A stretch of 51,934 bases of DNA from a virus. A model generated the notes under the pieces. That model ran no database searches, was not told the DNA's origin, and saw nothing but the letters and a program-made list of their open reading frames with translations. Of this stretch, positions 31,935-40,472 are shown one piece after another (within the stretch, counting starts at the first letter, position 1; every line of letters starts with the position of its first letter). The position numbers were made by a program, and so were the translations under genes. The stretch covers positions 1 to 51,934 of IMG/VR virus record IMGVR_UViG_3300037160_000023; one strand, given 5' to 3'.

Positions 31935-32552
31935 ATGACCGGTTACAGCCGAACCGCCAGGCCAAAATTTGCCACTGCCGAACTGTGGGGCGCATGCAGC
32001 CGATGCAACGCGCGTGTGCGCTACAGTACGCTTGCGCGAGAACGGTTGACCGGTTTGCTTGTGTGTACGAAAGCCAGCGGACGGGCCGTTAGCCCATGTT
32101 GGGACCCGTGGCCCGCGTTTTACGATTTTCAAGCCTTCCCCGACAACTCAATCAATCCACCGCCTGAACCGCTGCCGCTTCGCTACAACCTAGATGACAT
32201 TTGGGGTAACGGTCCCGCACGCGGCACTACGAAAGTTTTTGCGAACGCGCCGACACCAGCGCCGGACGACGCTACGCGGCTAAACAATTTGCTTACGTCG
32301 GTGCCGTACTATGCCGTGCTAGGGCAGTCTGCGGCGTTTCCGGTGCCGAATGCGCGGCTGAAAGACAAGGTGTACAATTTAACCACGATTGTACCTGCCA
32401 ACTATGACGGAACATTCGTGCCTTCCAATTCCGTGCGCACGGTAACACCGCCCGACGAAGCCGCAGAGCTGAATGCAGTGCCGCGTACGGATAAGGACGA
32501 ACCACAAGACGCGATCGTATCGCCGCCGTGGGCAACAGTGAAAGGCGTTTAA
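31935..32552 (+). CDS. Virion-region protein with zinc-knuckle start
   Basis: 205 residues from ATG 31935. Cys-x2-Cys (GACSRCNARV) near residue 20 and further Cys (LVCTKAS, SPCWDPWPAF) suggest one metal site. The middle has PLRYNLDDIWGNGP and the end is rich in Asp, Pro and Thr. It precedes the gp4-like connector gene, whose start it almost reaches, so a minor head or connector role is likely. Confidence 0.55.
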   Translation: MTGYSRTARPKFATAELWGACSRCNARVRYSTLARERLTGLLVCTKASGRAVSPCWDPWPAFYDFQAFPDNSINPPPEPLPLRYNLDDIWGNGPARGTTKVFANAPTPAPDDATRLNNLLTSVPYYAVLGQSAAFPVPNARLKDKVYNLTTIVPANYDGTFVPSNSVRTVTPPDEAAELNAVPRTDKDEPQDAIVSPPWATVKGV

Positions 32553-32554
32553 AC

Positions 32555-33241
32555 GTGCCAGCAACCGCCGCCCAAATCATAACCGAAGCGTTGCATTTGT
32601 TTGGCATCGTGGACCAAACCGAAGACCCAACTCCTACCGATATTGCGAACAACGTTTCTGTGTTGAACAACCTCTTGCGCGCCGAAATGGCGGACGGAGC
32701 TTGCCAGTACATAATCAAGCGCGTGAATGCGTCACTGCCCCAAGGCGTCAACGGGCAGGTTTACAGCTTCAGCATCGGCACGGCGGAAAGCTCCTATCTG
32801 GTGCAACAAGACGCAGTAGCCGTACGACAAATCTGGTGCAATGACGTCAACATAACGGTTAATCGTACTACGCGCATGGCACCGATGAACGACGTAGTAC
32901 GTACGACGTACCCGGGCATAATCACGAAGTGGCATCAAGAGCGGCAATCGGATAATTCGGTATTGGTAACCGCGTGGGCACCGCCGCGCGCCATTACTCC
33001 GGTGTTGATCGAATACGGCGGGCGACTGCCGTTGATTTCCGCAGCGGACGGCAGCGACGTTGTGGCGCTGCCGGCTGAAGGCATCCACGATGCGACCTTG
33101 CTGCTAGGTCGCCGTGTGTACAAGTCGTACGGTGTTGTGCCCGGCCCCACCGATGTTATTTTTCAAGACGCGCAACGCGTGAATGATCGTTGGCGTGATT
33201 GGGCCAGAGGAATGCAATGGTTGCAGTTCGTACGGAGCTGA
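32555..33241 (+). CDS. Head-to-tail connector, P22 gp4-like tail accessory factor
   Basis: 228 residues from GTG 32555, chosen because the conserved start is PATAAQIITEALHLFGIV and AAAGG precedes it; nine more codons upstream are possible. The TEALxxxGxxDxxxxPT...D...xxxLNxLLxxE pattern and the late RRVYKSYG and RVNDRWRDWAR segments match gp4-type connector proteins of podoviruses that bind below the portal. GTTTAAAC overlaps the region just before the start. Confidence 0.75.
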   Translation: MPATAAQIITEALHLFGIVDQTEDPTPTDIANNVSVLNNLLRAEMADGACQYIIKRVNASLPQGVNGQVYSFSIGTAESSYLVQQDAVAVRQIWCNDVNITVNRTTRMAPMNDVVRTTYPGIITKWHQERQSDNSVLVTAWAPPRAITPVLIEYGGRLPLISAADGSDVVALPAEGIHDATLLLGRRVYKSYGVVPGPTDVIFQDAQRVNDRWRDWARGMQWLQFVRS

Positions 33242-33242
33242 C

Positions 33243-33431
33243 ATGGGCGTTATTGAACTATCCGAGCACCGGCAACCAGTGTGCTACACCGTTCACTTGC
33301 GGCATCACTGGAACGGTGCGTTAGAGATTTTTGTCGAAGATGTGGCCGATGATGTGCGGTCCCGGATTGCGGTAGCAGACGCTCTTATTCTGGCGTCTGA
33401 AATGCTAAGGATGCCGAATGCCGCTACTTGA
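33243..33431 (+). CDS. Small hypothetical protein
   Basis: 62 residues from ATG 33243 with GGAG upstream. MGVIELSEHRQPVCYTVHLR, then a strand LEIFVEDVADDV and a helix ending EMLRMPNAAT. It lies between two connector genes, overlapping the second by 14 bases. Unknown role. Confidence 0.6.
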   Translation: MGVIELSEHRQPVCYTVHLRHHWNGALEIFVEDVADDVRSRIAVADALILASEMLRMPNAAT

Positions 33432-34884
33432 CGTACTAGGGTCATTCAAAGACCCGCTGAACTTGGATCAGGGCGCAGGCAAGCTCGTTAACGTACGAGT
33501 GGTTCCGCGTGAAATGAAAGAGGGCAAAGTAGCCAAGGTACGTTTCATCGGCGCACCCGGGTTGACGCGAGTTTGCAAGCCGACAGCCGCGCCGTGCATC
33601 GCAATGTGCCACGCACAGAGAACCATCTGGACGGGGCACGCGGATGGCTCAATATGGTCTGGCGTAGAAACCGGCGCACCGATAGCGCAAGGATTTGTAG
33701 CCGTAGACCCGACACAGCCTGTTATCCGTTTTGCTGAAGACCGTACAGCGCTTTGCATTGCGACAAACAAGAACGCAATAACGCCGGGAGGGACCGGATA
33801 CACCGCTACGCTATCGGCTGGTGTCGTTAACGCGGGGCTTGATGCGTCGATTAATTTTGATCCGTCTACTGTTGCTGAACTCAATAACTTTACAGTTTGG
33901 TCCGCAGCTTCCAACTACTATGCGCAACAAGATGCCAAGATGTACAGTTCGCAGGCGCTTCAACCTGCTAACGTGCTTCCAAACAGCTTTGCAACGAAAG
34001 AAGCTCGCGCCGATAAAGTTGTGGACTTGGCGATATCGGGCCTTGTTATGTGGCCCTTAGGTTCGCGCTCGCTGGAGCAGTGGTACGCACCAGGCGGACA
34101 GACTGACTTCGCTTTCGTCGCGTACCCCAACTCGCTCTATTCTGTAGGTCTTGCTGCCCGTCTGTCACTTGCCGTGCTTCGTGACATTATCATGTTCGTC
34201 GCCACCGACCGCCGCATATGGCTTTGCAAAGGACAGAGCGGACAACCGGTATCCCCGGCGTGGGTGGATTTGCTTTTACAGCAACTCACGGCCGCACAAC
34301 TGGCTTTGCTTACAGGCTATGCGTACGGACAAGGCGGTTCGGATTTCTACGTATTAACGATGCCTGATTTGTGGACGATTGAGCTGGCAGGTTCTACTGG
34401 TGTGTGGTCTTACCGCCAGTCTCCGGGCGGGCGTCTTGACCACGCCGGCCGCTGTGCGACGGAAGACAATGGCGGGGTGACGTACGTTGGTTTAGATACC
34501 GGCGAGATTTGTTACGTAAATCTAAGCGACAGCACCGAACCGGCTGGCACGCTTTCACGCGAGATTACAACACCGTGGGTTGGCAGCCAAGAAACGCGCC
34601 AAATATTCAGCTCGCTTGACGTTACTTCGTCCATGGGACCGCAAGCCGGTGACTTCGAACTTGACTGGAGCGACACAACCGACGTGACAGTTAACGGTGT
34701 GCTTGTAAATGCCCGTACGTGGCGCGGCTTGCGAACCATCCAAATGCCGGTGCCCGGGGCACGTCGCGCAATTGCTCGCGAGTTTGGCAGCGGCCGGCGT
34801 CGCCAGTTTCGACTTCGGTACGGCGGAACGCAAGCACCGTTTACGATTGACGAATTATTCGCGAACGTCATGCCGGGAAGCTAG
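33418..34884 (+). CDS. P22 gp10-like packaged DNA stabilisation protein
   Basis: 488 residues. The N-terminus (PLLDVLGSFKDPLNLDQGAG, VNVRVVPREMKEGKVAKVRF) and repeated beta blades with GHADGSIWSGVET and GGVTYVGLDTGEICYV match the gp10-type hub proteins that close the P22 connector and carry the tail needle. The end has ARRAIAREFGSGRRRQFRLR. It follows the gp4-like gene as in P22-type tails. Its TAG overlaps the stop of a convergent small gene. Confidence 0.75.
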   Translation: MPLLDVLGSFKDPLNLDQGAGKLVNVRVVPREMKEGKVAKVRFIGAPGLTRVCKPTAAPCIAMCHAQRTIWTGHADGSIWSGVETGAPIAQGFVAVDPTQPVIRFAEDRTALCIATNKNAITPGGTGYTATLSAGVVNAGLDASINFDPSTVAELNNFTVWSAASNYYAQQDAKMYSSQALQPANVLPNSFATKEARADKVVDLAISGLVMWPLGSRSLEQWYAPGGQTDFAFVAYPNSLYSVGLAARLSLAVLRDIIMFVATDRRIWLCKGQSGQPVSPAWVDLLLQQLTAAQLALLTGYAYGQGGSDFYVLTMPDLWTIELAGSTGVWSYRQSPGGRLDHAGRCATEDNGGVTYVGLDTGEICYVNLSDSTEPAGTLSREITTPWVGSQETRQIFSSLDVTSSMGPQAGDFELDWSDTTDVTVNGVLVNARTWRGLRTIQMPVPGARRAIAREFGSGRRRQFRLRYGGTQAPFTIDELFANVMPGS

Positions 34885-35054
34885 TGTTCCATCTTCAGCA
34901 AGCTTAGTTCTGTGTTTGCTTCGTCGGGCAGGTAGCCCATTATGAACAAGCTGCGAAGGTACGTGCTGTCTGTTATTTCTTTCTTGCGCCAGTGTTGATC
35001 CATGCGAAGTTTCTGCATATCAACATTGTGTCTGCGTTCCGGGTCAGTAGACAT
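34881..35054 (-). CDS. Small hypothetical protein
   Basis: 57 residues on the minus strand, MSTDPERRHNVDMQKLRMDQ..., ending LSLLKMEH. ATG 35054 has GGAG upstream (TTTGGAGCTGACACC). Charged and helical; its stop codon shares bases with the stop of the gp10-like gene. Function unknown. Confidence 0.6.
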   Translation of the reverse strand: MSTDPERRHNVDMQKLRMDQHWRKKEITDSTYLRSLFIMGYLPDEANTELSLLKMEH

Positions 35055-35058
35055 GGTG

Positions 35059-35247
35059 TCAGCTCCAAAGACGGTGAATTACTTCAATCCACATGGCAGC
35101 GGCCAGTCCAAAAAATAGCGGCCAACACGCTAAAAACAAAAGCGGGAAAATTTTTGAAGGTGCGTCTTTCCATGCGAATACAGTAACCGCTACGATAGCA
35201 ACAGAACCGATGGTGTAGAGCCACGCTAATGATAGAGACGTTCCCAT
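35059..35247 (-). CDS. Two-span small membrane protein
   Basis: 62 residues from ATG 35247 with GGAGG upstream. Two hydrophobic helices (LAWLYTIGSVAIVAVTVFAW and FPLLFLACWPLFFGLAAAMW) around a short polar loop. It is the first gene behind the minus promoter at 35295. Possible roles are inner-membrane exclusion or an antiholin; nothing decides. Confidence 0.65.
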   Translation of the reverse strand: MGTSLSLAWLYTIGSVAIVAVTVFAWKDAPSKIFPLLFLACWPLFFGLAAAMWIEVIHRLWS

Positions 35248-35269
35248 GTTAAATCCTCCGTACGTGTAC

Positions 35270-35295
35270 GTACACTGAAACTGTGGACAAGTCAA
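35270..35295 (-). promoter_or_regulatory. Early-type promoter with GTAC core (minus)
   Basis: On the minus strand TTGACT (35295-35290), 16 bases, GTAC (35273-35270) continuing GTACGTACACGTACGG. It matches the TTGACW-N16-GTAC class and drives the two small minus genes. Confidence 0.6.
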
Positions 35296-35296
35296 G

Positions 35297-35734
35297 ATGG
35301 CATTAAAAATCCCACCCCCGCCGCAGCTCACTGGCCCGGAGTGGCAATCTTTTAACCGTTGGTTGCTAGAAGTTACTTCCATCTTGACCAATCAAGGCGG
35401 CATTGATCCGTCTGAAGTTGCCGGGCTGCCGGAACTCATTGTCCAAGTAGGAACCAACACCACGGACATTACCGCGCTGGAGAGCGGGCAGGGCGGGCAA
35501 GCTGCAGATATTTTAACTCTGCAAGGCGATACGGTCATACTTTTTGACAACATCGCAACGATCAATGGGCAACTGACTTCGTTGGGTGCACGGGCACAAG
35601 TTTACCACGGCGTTGCAGACCCCGCACCGGGATTTGGCGATGTGGATGACTGGTTTGCAAATACAGCCGGCGCTGCAGGCCATCGCATTTTCGTAAAGAC
35701 CGGCGCAGCTACGTGGACGGCATTTCCGTTCTAA
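35297..35734 (+). CDS. Tail needle- or tip-like structural protein
   Basis: 145 residues. PPPPQLTGPEWQSFNRWLLE, then a helical repeat-like region (LIVQVGTNTTDITALESGQG, ILTLQGDTVILFDNIATING) typical of trimeric coiled coils, and a C-terminal beta part AGHRIFVKTGAATWTAFPF. It follows the gp10-like hub after two small minus genes, the place of the tail needle in P22-type phages. Similarity to gp26 is by position and architecture only. Confidence 0.5.
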   Translation: MALKIPPPPQLTGPEWQSFNRWLLEVTSILTNQGGIDPSEVAGLPELIVQVGTNTTDITALESGQGGQAADILTLQGDTVILFDNIATINGQLTSLGARAQVYHGVADPAPGFGDVDDWFANTAGAAGHRIFVKTGAATWTAFPF

Positions 35735-36219
35735 GCGAATAGCGTTAGAGCGTTCACGACACCTTGGAATTCTTCAAGCGTACGGCAGACGAAGTACAGG
35801 CCCCCGGAGCGTTCCCAACGGAGCTGAAAGCGGATTTGGTCTTCGTCTTGGTCGCCTTCGTCATCCTTCAATTCGATCGCAGCTTTGCGGCCGTTGTCGG
35901 GGAAGGCGAGAAAGTCGGCAACGCCGGGCAGCACGCCTAGGCGCTTCAGCTTGACATGGTACTGAACCTTGGCCCGCCGTTCATTGGCTACGTGGAACAT
36001 AAGCAAGGCGGGGTGCGTGCTGCATTTCCATTGCCAGCACTTCATGTGTACTTCGTTTTCGGACGCACTACGGGGCTTCGCAGGGCGTTTGACGGCCCCC
36101 CTAGCGGGTTGCTTTTTTCGGGATGATACCAAGGTCCACCATTCTTTTTTCCTGCCCCGGCAACCACCCCTCAATGGCGCTGCAGACGGCCGTGGACCGG
36201 TTCTTGACGCCTTCGGCAT
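35731..36219 (-). CDS. VRR-NUC nuclease
   Basis: Up to 162 residues; the conserved part begins at about residue 50. ATG 36219 would overlap the RHH gene by 119 bases; a TTG at 36132 is an alternative. Conserved pattern: SENEVHMKCWQWKCSTHPALLMFHVANER... LKRLGVLPGVADFLAF... KAAIELKDDEGDQ... The PGVAD Asp and the IELK Glu-x-Lys are the VRR-NUC catalytic signature. Such enzymes cut Holliday junctions or flaps. Likely role: processing replication or recombination intermediates before packaging. Confidence 0.8.
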   Translation of the reverse strand: MPKASRTGPRPSAAPLRGGCRGRKKEWWTLVSSRKKQPARGAVKRPAKPRSASENEVHMKCWQWKCSTHPALLMFHVANERRAKVQYHVKLKRLGVLPGVADFLAFPDNGRKAAIELKDDEGDQDEDQIRFQLRWERSGGLYFVCRTLEEFQGVVNALTLFA

Positions 36220-36307
36220 CGGTGTTGCGGACGGCGTAGTCTAGCCGGGTAGCCAGCGCCACGGGCAGGCGCACGGATATCATGATGCTTTTGCGTTCTG
36301 TAGCCAT
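36101..36307 (-). CDS. Ribbon-helix-helix protein
   Basis: 68 residues. MATERKSIMISVRLPVALAT starts with the RHH strand (KSIMISVRLP), then helices VALATRLDYAVRNT and RSTAVCSAIEGWLPGQ. It differs from the other RHH gene at 25909 and lacks a Lys-rich lead. It is coded directly upstream of the nuclease. Probably a dimeric DNA-binding regulator. Confidence 0.7.
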   Translation of the reverse strand: MATERKSIMISVRLPVALATRLDYAVRNTDAEGVKNRSTAVCSAIEGWLPGQEKRMVDLGIIPKKATR

Positions 36308-36355
36308 CGGTGCTACCCTTACCGTGAATTGTCATACAACGCAAGGGCTTAATCA

Positions 36356-36973
36356 ATGTCTGGATTTGGTGCCGGCCTTGGAACCGTTATCGGTAGCGGG
36401 CTGGCATCCAGCGCGCTGGACAGCGGACAAAGCGCCGTCAATACCAACGTCGGCAACTTCGAAAATCAGACAGGGCCATACAACAATTTTGGGCAGTCGT
36501 TCCTTCAACCGGCAACGCAGGCCATTGGCGGCGTACAGCAAGCCGCTGGACAGACGCAGGGTTACAACCAATTCATGCAGGGGTACACGAACACCCCGGC
36601 CGCGCAATATCAACTGCAGCAAGCGGACGCCGTACAGAACAATTCGGCCGCCGCGACAGGTGGCCTGCTTTCCGGTTCGAATGAACGCGCGCTCGGTACA
36701 ATCAATAACGGCATCGTAGCCGGCAACGCGAACACTGCGTACAACGAATACCTGCAGGGCAACAATCAACAGTTCGGGCAGCTTGAAAGCTCGCTTGGCA
36801 ATATGTTCAACGCGATCGGCGTTGGCACGACTGCAACCGGGCAGAATGCTGGCGTCGTCAACGGGCAAAATAGCGCCACGTCACAAATAGCGCAGGCGCA
36901 GGCTAAGAACGATCAATCAAAAGGTTCCGGTATCGGGTCCATGTTTAGCGGGTTGGCTAGTTTCAAATTCTAA
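36356..36973 (+). CDS. DNA ejection (pilot) protein
   Basis: 205 residues, small and Gly/Ala/Gln/Asn-rich. Pattern: GLASSALDSGQSAVNTNVGN, then GYNQFMQGYTNTPAAQYQLQ, AATGGLLSGSNERALGTINN, YNEYLQGNNQQFGQLESSLG. The SPGYQFQLQ.G...L..SAAARGGLLSG...R.L..Y...A..EYNxYL order is typical of DNA transfer proteins of P22-like phages, which are ejected with the genome. TGTCATACAA lies just upstream (near 36330). Confidence 0.7.
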   Translation: MSGFGAGLGTVIGSGLASSALDSGQSAVNTNVGNFENQTGPYNNFGQSFLQPATQAIGGVQQAAGQTQGYNQFMQGYTNTPAAQYQLQQADAVQNNSAAATGGLLSGSNERALGTINNGIVAGNANTAYNEYLQGNNQQFGQLESSLGNMFNAIGVGTTATGQNAGVVNGQNSATSQIAQAQAKNDQSKGSGIGSMFSGLASFKF

Positions 36974-36985
36974 GAGGAAAATCAA

Positions 36986-37141
36986 ATGAGCATTGTTTTA
37001 ATCATCTTGGTAATCCTGCTTCTCGGCGGTTTTACCGGCATCGGCGGCGGCCCGTTCTACGGCACCGGTTACTACGGTGGTGGCGGTCTTGGCTTGATTG
37101 TCGTTGTGCTTGTGATCTTGCTACTTGTTGGACGGCTTTAA
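36986..37141 (+). CDS. DUF3309-type hydrophobic peptide
   Basis: 51 residues: MSIVLIILVILLLGGFTGIG, a Gly/Tyr-rich loop, then a second hydrophobic helix ending LLLVGRL. This hairpin layout (two spans around a GYG loop, ending GRL) is the DUF3309 family, common in proteobacteria including Rhizobiales. AAGAGGAAA precedes the ATG. Role in the phage unknown; a membrane or lysis accessory is possible. Confidence 0.7.
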   Translation: MSIVLIILVILLLGGFTGIGGGPFYGTGYYGGGGLGLIVVVLVILLLVGRL

Positions 37142-37659
37142 CCGCGAACAATACTGTATAAGTAGACGTCCTGCGGTTCGTCGCTCACGTTCGGGAAGAA
37201 TGCAAAACGACGCGCCCGGCCCTCGCACAGCGCCCCTAAGCGCTCCGTAATGTGCTGCCCGTTCTTGTTGTCAACGTGTACGTAGGACCACAGTCGCCAG
37301 ATTTGCGGATGCGTGAACACCCAATGCACGAACGGCGTAGCAAATTCACGACCGGCACCGCGCGCTTTCCAGTCGCGGCGAAACATCATCGTCATGGTGG
37401 CTTGGTGTCCCTGCACTTCGAAGCCGATAACGCCCAAGACGTCGGCCGGGTCACCGTCCATCGTTACGGCTTGCCAGCGGGTGGGGCTTTCGCGATAGCG
37501 TTGAAGCAGCGCCGTGGCTTCGTCCACGCTGTCGTGTTGTTTGAACCCCATGTAACGCATTACGTTACGATCGCCGGTCATGGCGAACAGCGCGGGACCT
37601 TCCCACGGGTTCAGGTCACGCATTAACAAATGGCCTAGGTGGGGTCCGCGTACGGTCAT
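37138..37659 (-). CDS. GNAT acetyltransferase
   Basis: 173 residues, RimJ/RimL-like GNAT. LLMRDLNPWEGPALFAMTGD at the start, then VLGVIGFEVQGHQATMTMMF as beta4-beta5, RDWKARGAGREFATPFVHWV as the acetyl-CoA binding region and NKNGQHITERLGALCEGRAR as the typical C-terminal helix. The usual RxxGxG/A loop appears as KARGAGRE. It transfers acetyl groups to protein or small-molecule amines. It overlaps the GcrA gene end by four bases. Confidence 0.75.
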   Translation of the reverse strand: MTVRGPHLGHLLMRDLNPWEGPALFAMTGDRNVMRYMGFKQHDSVDEATALLQRYRESPTRWQAVTMDGDPADVLGVIGFEVQGHQATMTMMFRRDWKARGAGREFATPFVHWVFTHPQIWRLWSYVHVDNKNGQHITERLGALCEGRARRFAFFPNVSDEPQDVYLYSIVRG

Positions 37660-38066
37660 GCTCTCCGCGCCCGGTCAGTGTGTTCAGCGCAGTACGGTTT
37701 ACGAAACCCAACTGTTGCAGCCCCGCAACATGTGCCGCCATCTAGCGGCCAGCAACACATTGCGCCTTCACGCTCTGAAATGGGGATACCCGTGACGTTG
37801 GCAGGTACTTCAACGAAACCGGGATCGGTGTTCGCTACGAACGATTTAAGACGCGCCAGAGTACCCGCACCCGCACCGGCGCGACGCGGTTTGGGCGGTT
37901 GCTTAGGTTTGTCATCACGCATCAAACCAAGTCGATATATCTTACCAATCACAGCGTTGCGTGTGGCGTACGGTATCTTCGCAGCTATTTGCGACGAAGA
38001 TAGCCCTTCCGCGTAACACTTTTTCAAGATTTCTATGTTTTTGTCGTCCCAAAATACGTCGCTCAT
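37656..38066 (-). CDS. gcrA: GcrA-like cell-cycle regulator
   Basis: 136 residues from ATG 38066. The first 48 match the GcrA DNA-binding domain: VFWDDKNIEILKKCYAEGLS, SSQIAAKIPYATRNAVIGKI, YRLGL. The C-terminus has the family Cys/His end (CCWPLDGGTCCGAAT, KPYCAEHTDRARR). The linker is Pro/Ala-rich. GcrA is an alphaproteobacterial factor that binds sigma70 and activates promoters carrying CcrM-methylated GANTC. In this phage GANTC is almost absent, so the target must differ or be the host chromosome. It overlaps the polymerase stop by four bases. Confidence 0.85.
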   Translation of the reverse strand: MSDVFWDDKNIEILKKCYAEGLSSSQIAAKIPYATRNAVIGKIYRLGLMRDDKPKQPPKPRRAGAGAGTLARLKSFVANTDPGFVEVPANVTGIPISEREGAMCCWPLDGGTCCGAATVGFRKPYCAEHTDRARRA

Positions 38067-40021
38067 TTGCGCATCCGATCGCCGAAATAACCTTCTGCGT
38101 CTAATGGCAAGCCCGCAGTCCAAGAGCGGGGGCGTGTCATTATTTTACGCATTTGTTCTGATCTTTCTTCAACTACGTTTTCAGGGCACCAAGCCAAGAT
38201 GCTATCGTAAACATCAAGCCCTACGTACACGTCCGGCAGCTCGTTTTCTATATCCGCTTCGGCCGCCGTAATCAAGTCGCGCGTCATTGACTGGCAAGAT
38301 ATTTCGAGCAACGAACCGCCGAAAGCTTTCTGTCGCAGCATCATCCCGAACTTAGCACGGAAAAACGCCATTTCACCGCCGTACGTGACATGCGCAGAGT
38401 AGTGGGGTACGGCACGGCCGGACGGTAACAGCATCCACACCGTACCGTGAACGTCTTTTTGGAATGCTACCTTGCCGGCCGGGAAGATACGGCCCGGAGG
38501 TTCATAGATTGCGAACTTGAAGGCGTCACCTAGCGCGTACCAGAGCGAAACCAGTAGCGGATTGGCGCGGCGGTAACCGTCGATATCCGTACGCGCTTTA
38601 TTCTCTGTGATCTCATGACGCTTAAGACCGTTTTCCGCAGCGGACTTGATTAGAAACGCCATGTACGTCTTCCAACCAAGTTGATAGTTTCCGCCAAGCG
38701 TCACGCTCTTGAATGTCTGCCGTTCTTTCGGGTGCGTTGACTTGGTGGCGTCGCGCGGAAGATGGGGGAGCGCTGCTAGCGCGTTGTACATGTATAGATC
38801 GCTGCCCGGCGTGGCGAGTACGTTTAAACGTTCGGTATCGCCAGCCTGCCAAAGTGCAAAACGTAGTTCAGCTTGTGACGCGTCGTTGTCGCAAAGCTTG
38901 TAACCGTACGGCGACACGATGCAACCGCGCAAGCAATCGGTTAGCGCAATGTTGTTCAGCGACGTGTGGCCCTGCTTTAGCCGCTCTATGATTTGGTCAA
39001 TCGACGGGCGGCCCTCTTTGCCGTCGTACTTACCGGACGGCCGGGCGATATTAAAGAGGTTCGCGCCTTCAGACGTACCGCGACCCGATCGCGCGCCGAA
39101 GAACCGCGTGGCGTCTTTGTAATAGCCGTTAACGCTGCGGTCTAGCAGAGCTTGCGCTTTGAGCGGCGCGGACCCGCCTTCCGCCTGCAACAGTTCTAGA
39201 ACTATCCGTACGTCGGGGTGTAAATTTTCGTCTTGGAGTTTTTCGGCAACGACGTGCTTCTGTGTATTCTCCAGCCCTGCAGCTCGATTGCCGGCGTTAG
39301 CCCAATCAACAATGCGCTTGCGTTGTGACAGTTTCGTTACGGCGTTCGCCGTTAATTCCATAAGCGTGATTGTGCTCTCTTGCTCGATTTCTTGCCGACG
39401 TAAAGCGATGGCGGTCGCAAGGTGCATGTCAATTGGAATGCCGATTTCGTTTTTGCGCCACGTACGTTCCCAAATTATACGTTCGGACGGCGTCAACGGA
39501 GCTAGGCGAGCGTCGCAATTTATTAAACAGTCCACGTCTTGTACGGCGTACTCTAGCAGTTCGCGGAATGTTTGCAGGTCTTCGTTAAATTCACTTTTTT
39601 TGTTCGGCTTGCACGTCGCCATAACAAGTTGGTGGCCGCGCTGATCTTTACCTTTGATACCAAGAGCGCGGCACAGCCCTTCTAGCTTACCCGGCAACGC
39701 CAACGCTTGCGCCCGCGCCATCGTACAGTCGATTTTACTAAGCGGTAGCTCAATAAACGGGTTTTGTCCCTTCAGTACGTTGATATCAAAAGCGGCGTTA
39801 TGCGCAACAACCTGCGTACACACCCGCAAGTCTTCGTACAGTGTCGCAATTGAATGTGTACCTAGCTGCGGAAACACCGTACACGCCGTTCTGAATTCCC
39901 CGCCTTCTATTTTCCACACCGCTACGGTAATTTGTGTTGAAGGATCAGCGGCGTATCTTCTGGCCCCGGATTTCTTAAGGTCAACTCTGCTACGGGTCTC
40001 CAAATCGAGAAGGATGCGCAT
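38063..40021 (-). CDS. DNA polymerase, family A, with 3'-5' exonuclease
   Basis: 652 residues from ATG 40021, with AAGGA upstream. Exonuclease: MRILLDLETRSRVDL (Asp-x-Glu) and VVAHNAAFDINVLK, then AVQDVDCLINCDARL. Polymerase: motif A LCDNDASQAELRFALWQAGD, motif B KERQTFKSVTLGGNYQLGW, motif C LDVYDSILAW with Tyr in place of the usual His. This is the phage-type Pol I without a 5' nuclease, slightly shorter than T7 polymerase. It replicates the phage DNA together with the SSB-like protein and primase-helicase. Its 5' end overlaps the HNH gene by 100 bases. Confidence 0.9.
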   Translation of the reverse strand: MRILLDLETRSRVDLKKSGARRYAADPSTQITVAVWKIEGGEFRTACTVFPQLGTHSIATLYEDLRVCTQVVAHNAAFDINVLKGQNPFIELPLSKIDCTMARAQALALPGKLEGLCRALGIKGKDQRGHQLVMATCKPNKKSEFNEDLQTFRELLEYAVQDVDCLINCDARLAPLTPSERIIWERTWRKNEIGIPIDMHLATAIALRRQEIEQESTITLMELTANAVTKLSQRKRIVDWANAGNRAAGLENTQKHVVAEKLQDENLHPDVRIVLELLQAEGGSAPLKAQALLDRSVNGYYKDATRFFGARSGRGTSEGANLFNIARPSGKYDGKEGRPSIDQIIERLKQGHTSLNNIALTDCLRGCIVSPYGYKLCDNDASQAELRFALWQAGDTERLNVLATPGSDLYMYNALAALPHLPRDATKSTHPKERQTFKSVTLGGNYQLGWKTYMAFLIKSAAENGLKRHEITENKARTDIDGYRRANPLLVSLWYALGDAFKFAIYEPPGRIFPAGKVAFQKDVHGTVWMLLPSGRAVPHYSAHVTYGGEMAFFRAKFGMMLRQKAFGGSLLEISCQSMTRDLITAAEADIENELPDVYVGLDVYDSILAWCPENVVEERSEQMRKIMTRPRSWTAGLPLDAEGYFGDRMRK

Positions 40022-40413
40022 CGTAAATCCTTAAGCACGTCTGCCATGTGGCAAAACTCTTGAATTGACAAGTCTCGTTTTGCAGCGTTGGCGCGGTGAC
40101 TGATAACCCAAATGTTGCCGCGTACGTAGCCCTTGTGATTTTCTATGCGGTCTAAAGCCGGTGCGTCGTTAAGCGTTTCGCGCGACCCGCCTGTAATTAG
40201 CTCCGTACCAAAAATAGGGCACGCGTCGGGAACGTGGATATCAGCTATTTCTATACTGAAATCTAAACCGTTCTTTTCAGCGCGTCGCTTTGCTTCACGC
40301 CAAAGATGCGCAGCCGGGTCACGACCACGGTAGCGCTGCATTGCCTCGCGGCTTGCCGTACGTTTTGCGTCGGGGTTGTTTTTACCCCATGCGTTGCTGT
40401 CACTTTTTCTCAT
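39922..40413 (-). CDS. HNH/endonuclease VII-like nuclease
   Basis: 163 residues. REAMQRYRGRDPAAHLWREA leads into CPIFGTELITGG, then DRIENHKGYVRGNIWVISHR and ANAAKRDLSIQEF. The order CP.xG..L... .DRI.N..GY..GN..VIS.RAN..K is the phage endonuclease VII/HNH signature; the DRIENHKGY block carries the catalytic core. GCTGGAGAGC precedes the ATG at 40413. It may be a resolvase or a homing enzyme. Its last 33 codons overlap the polymerase start out of frame. Confidence 0.75.
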   Translation of the reverse strand: MRKSDSNAWGKNNPDAKRTASREAMQRYRGRDPAAHLWREAKRRAEKNGLDFSIEIADIHVPDACPIFGTELITGGSRETLNDAPALDRIENHKGYVRGNIWVISHRANAAKRDLSIQEFCHMADVLKDLRCASFSIWRPVAELTLRNPGPEDTPLILQHKLP

Positions 40414-40431
40414 AAGACGCTCTCCAGCAAA

Positions 40432-40457
40432 AAGGAACCCGGGGCCAAAGCCCCGGG
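40432..40457 (-). terminator. Terminator after the SSB-like gene (minus)
   Basis: On the minus strand CCCGGGGC, loop TTTG, GCCCCGGG, then TTCCTTTTT: a textbook rho-independent terminator. It separates the highly expressed SSB-like gene from the HNH and polymerase genes. Confidence 0.85.
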
Positions 40458-40472
40458 CAGCGTCGATCGCAG

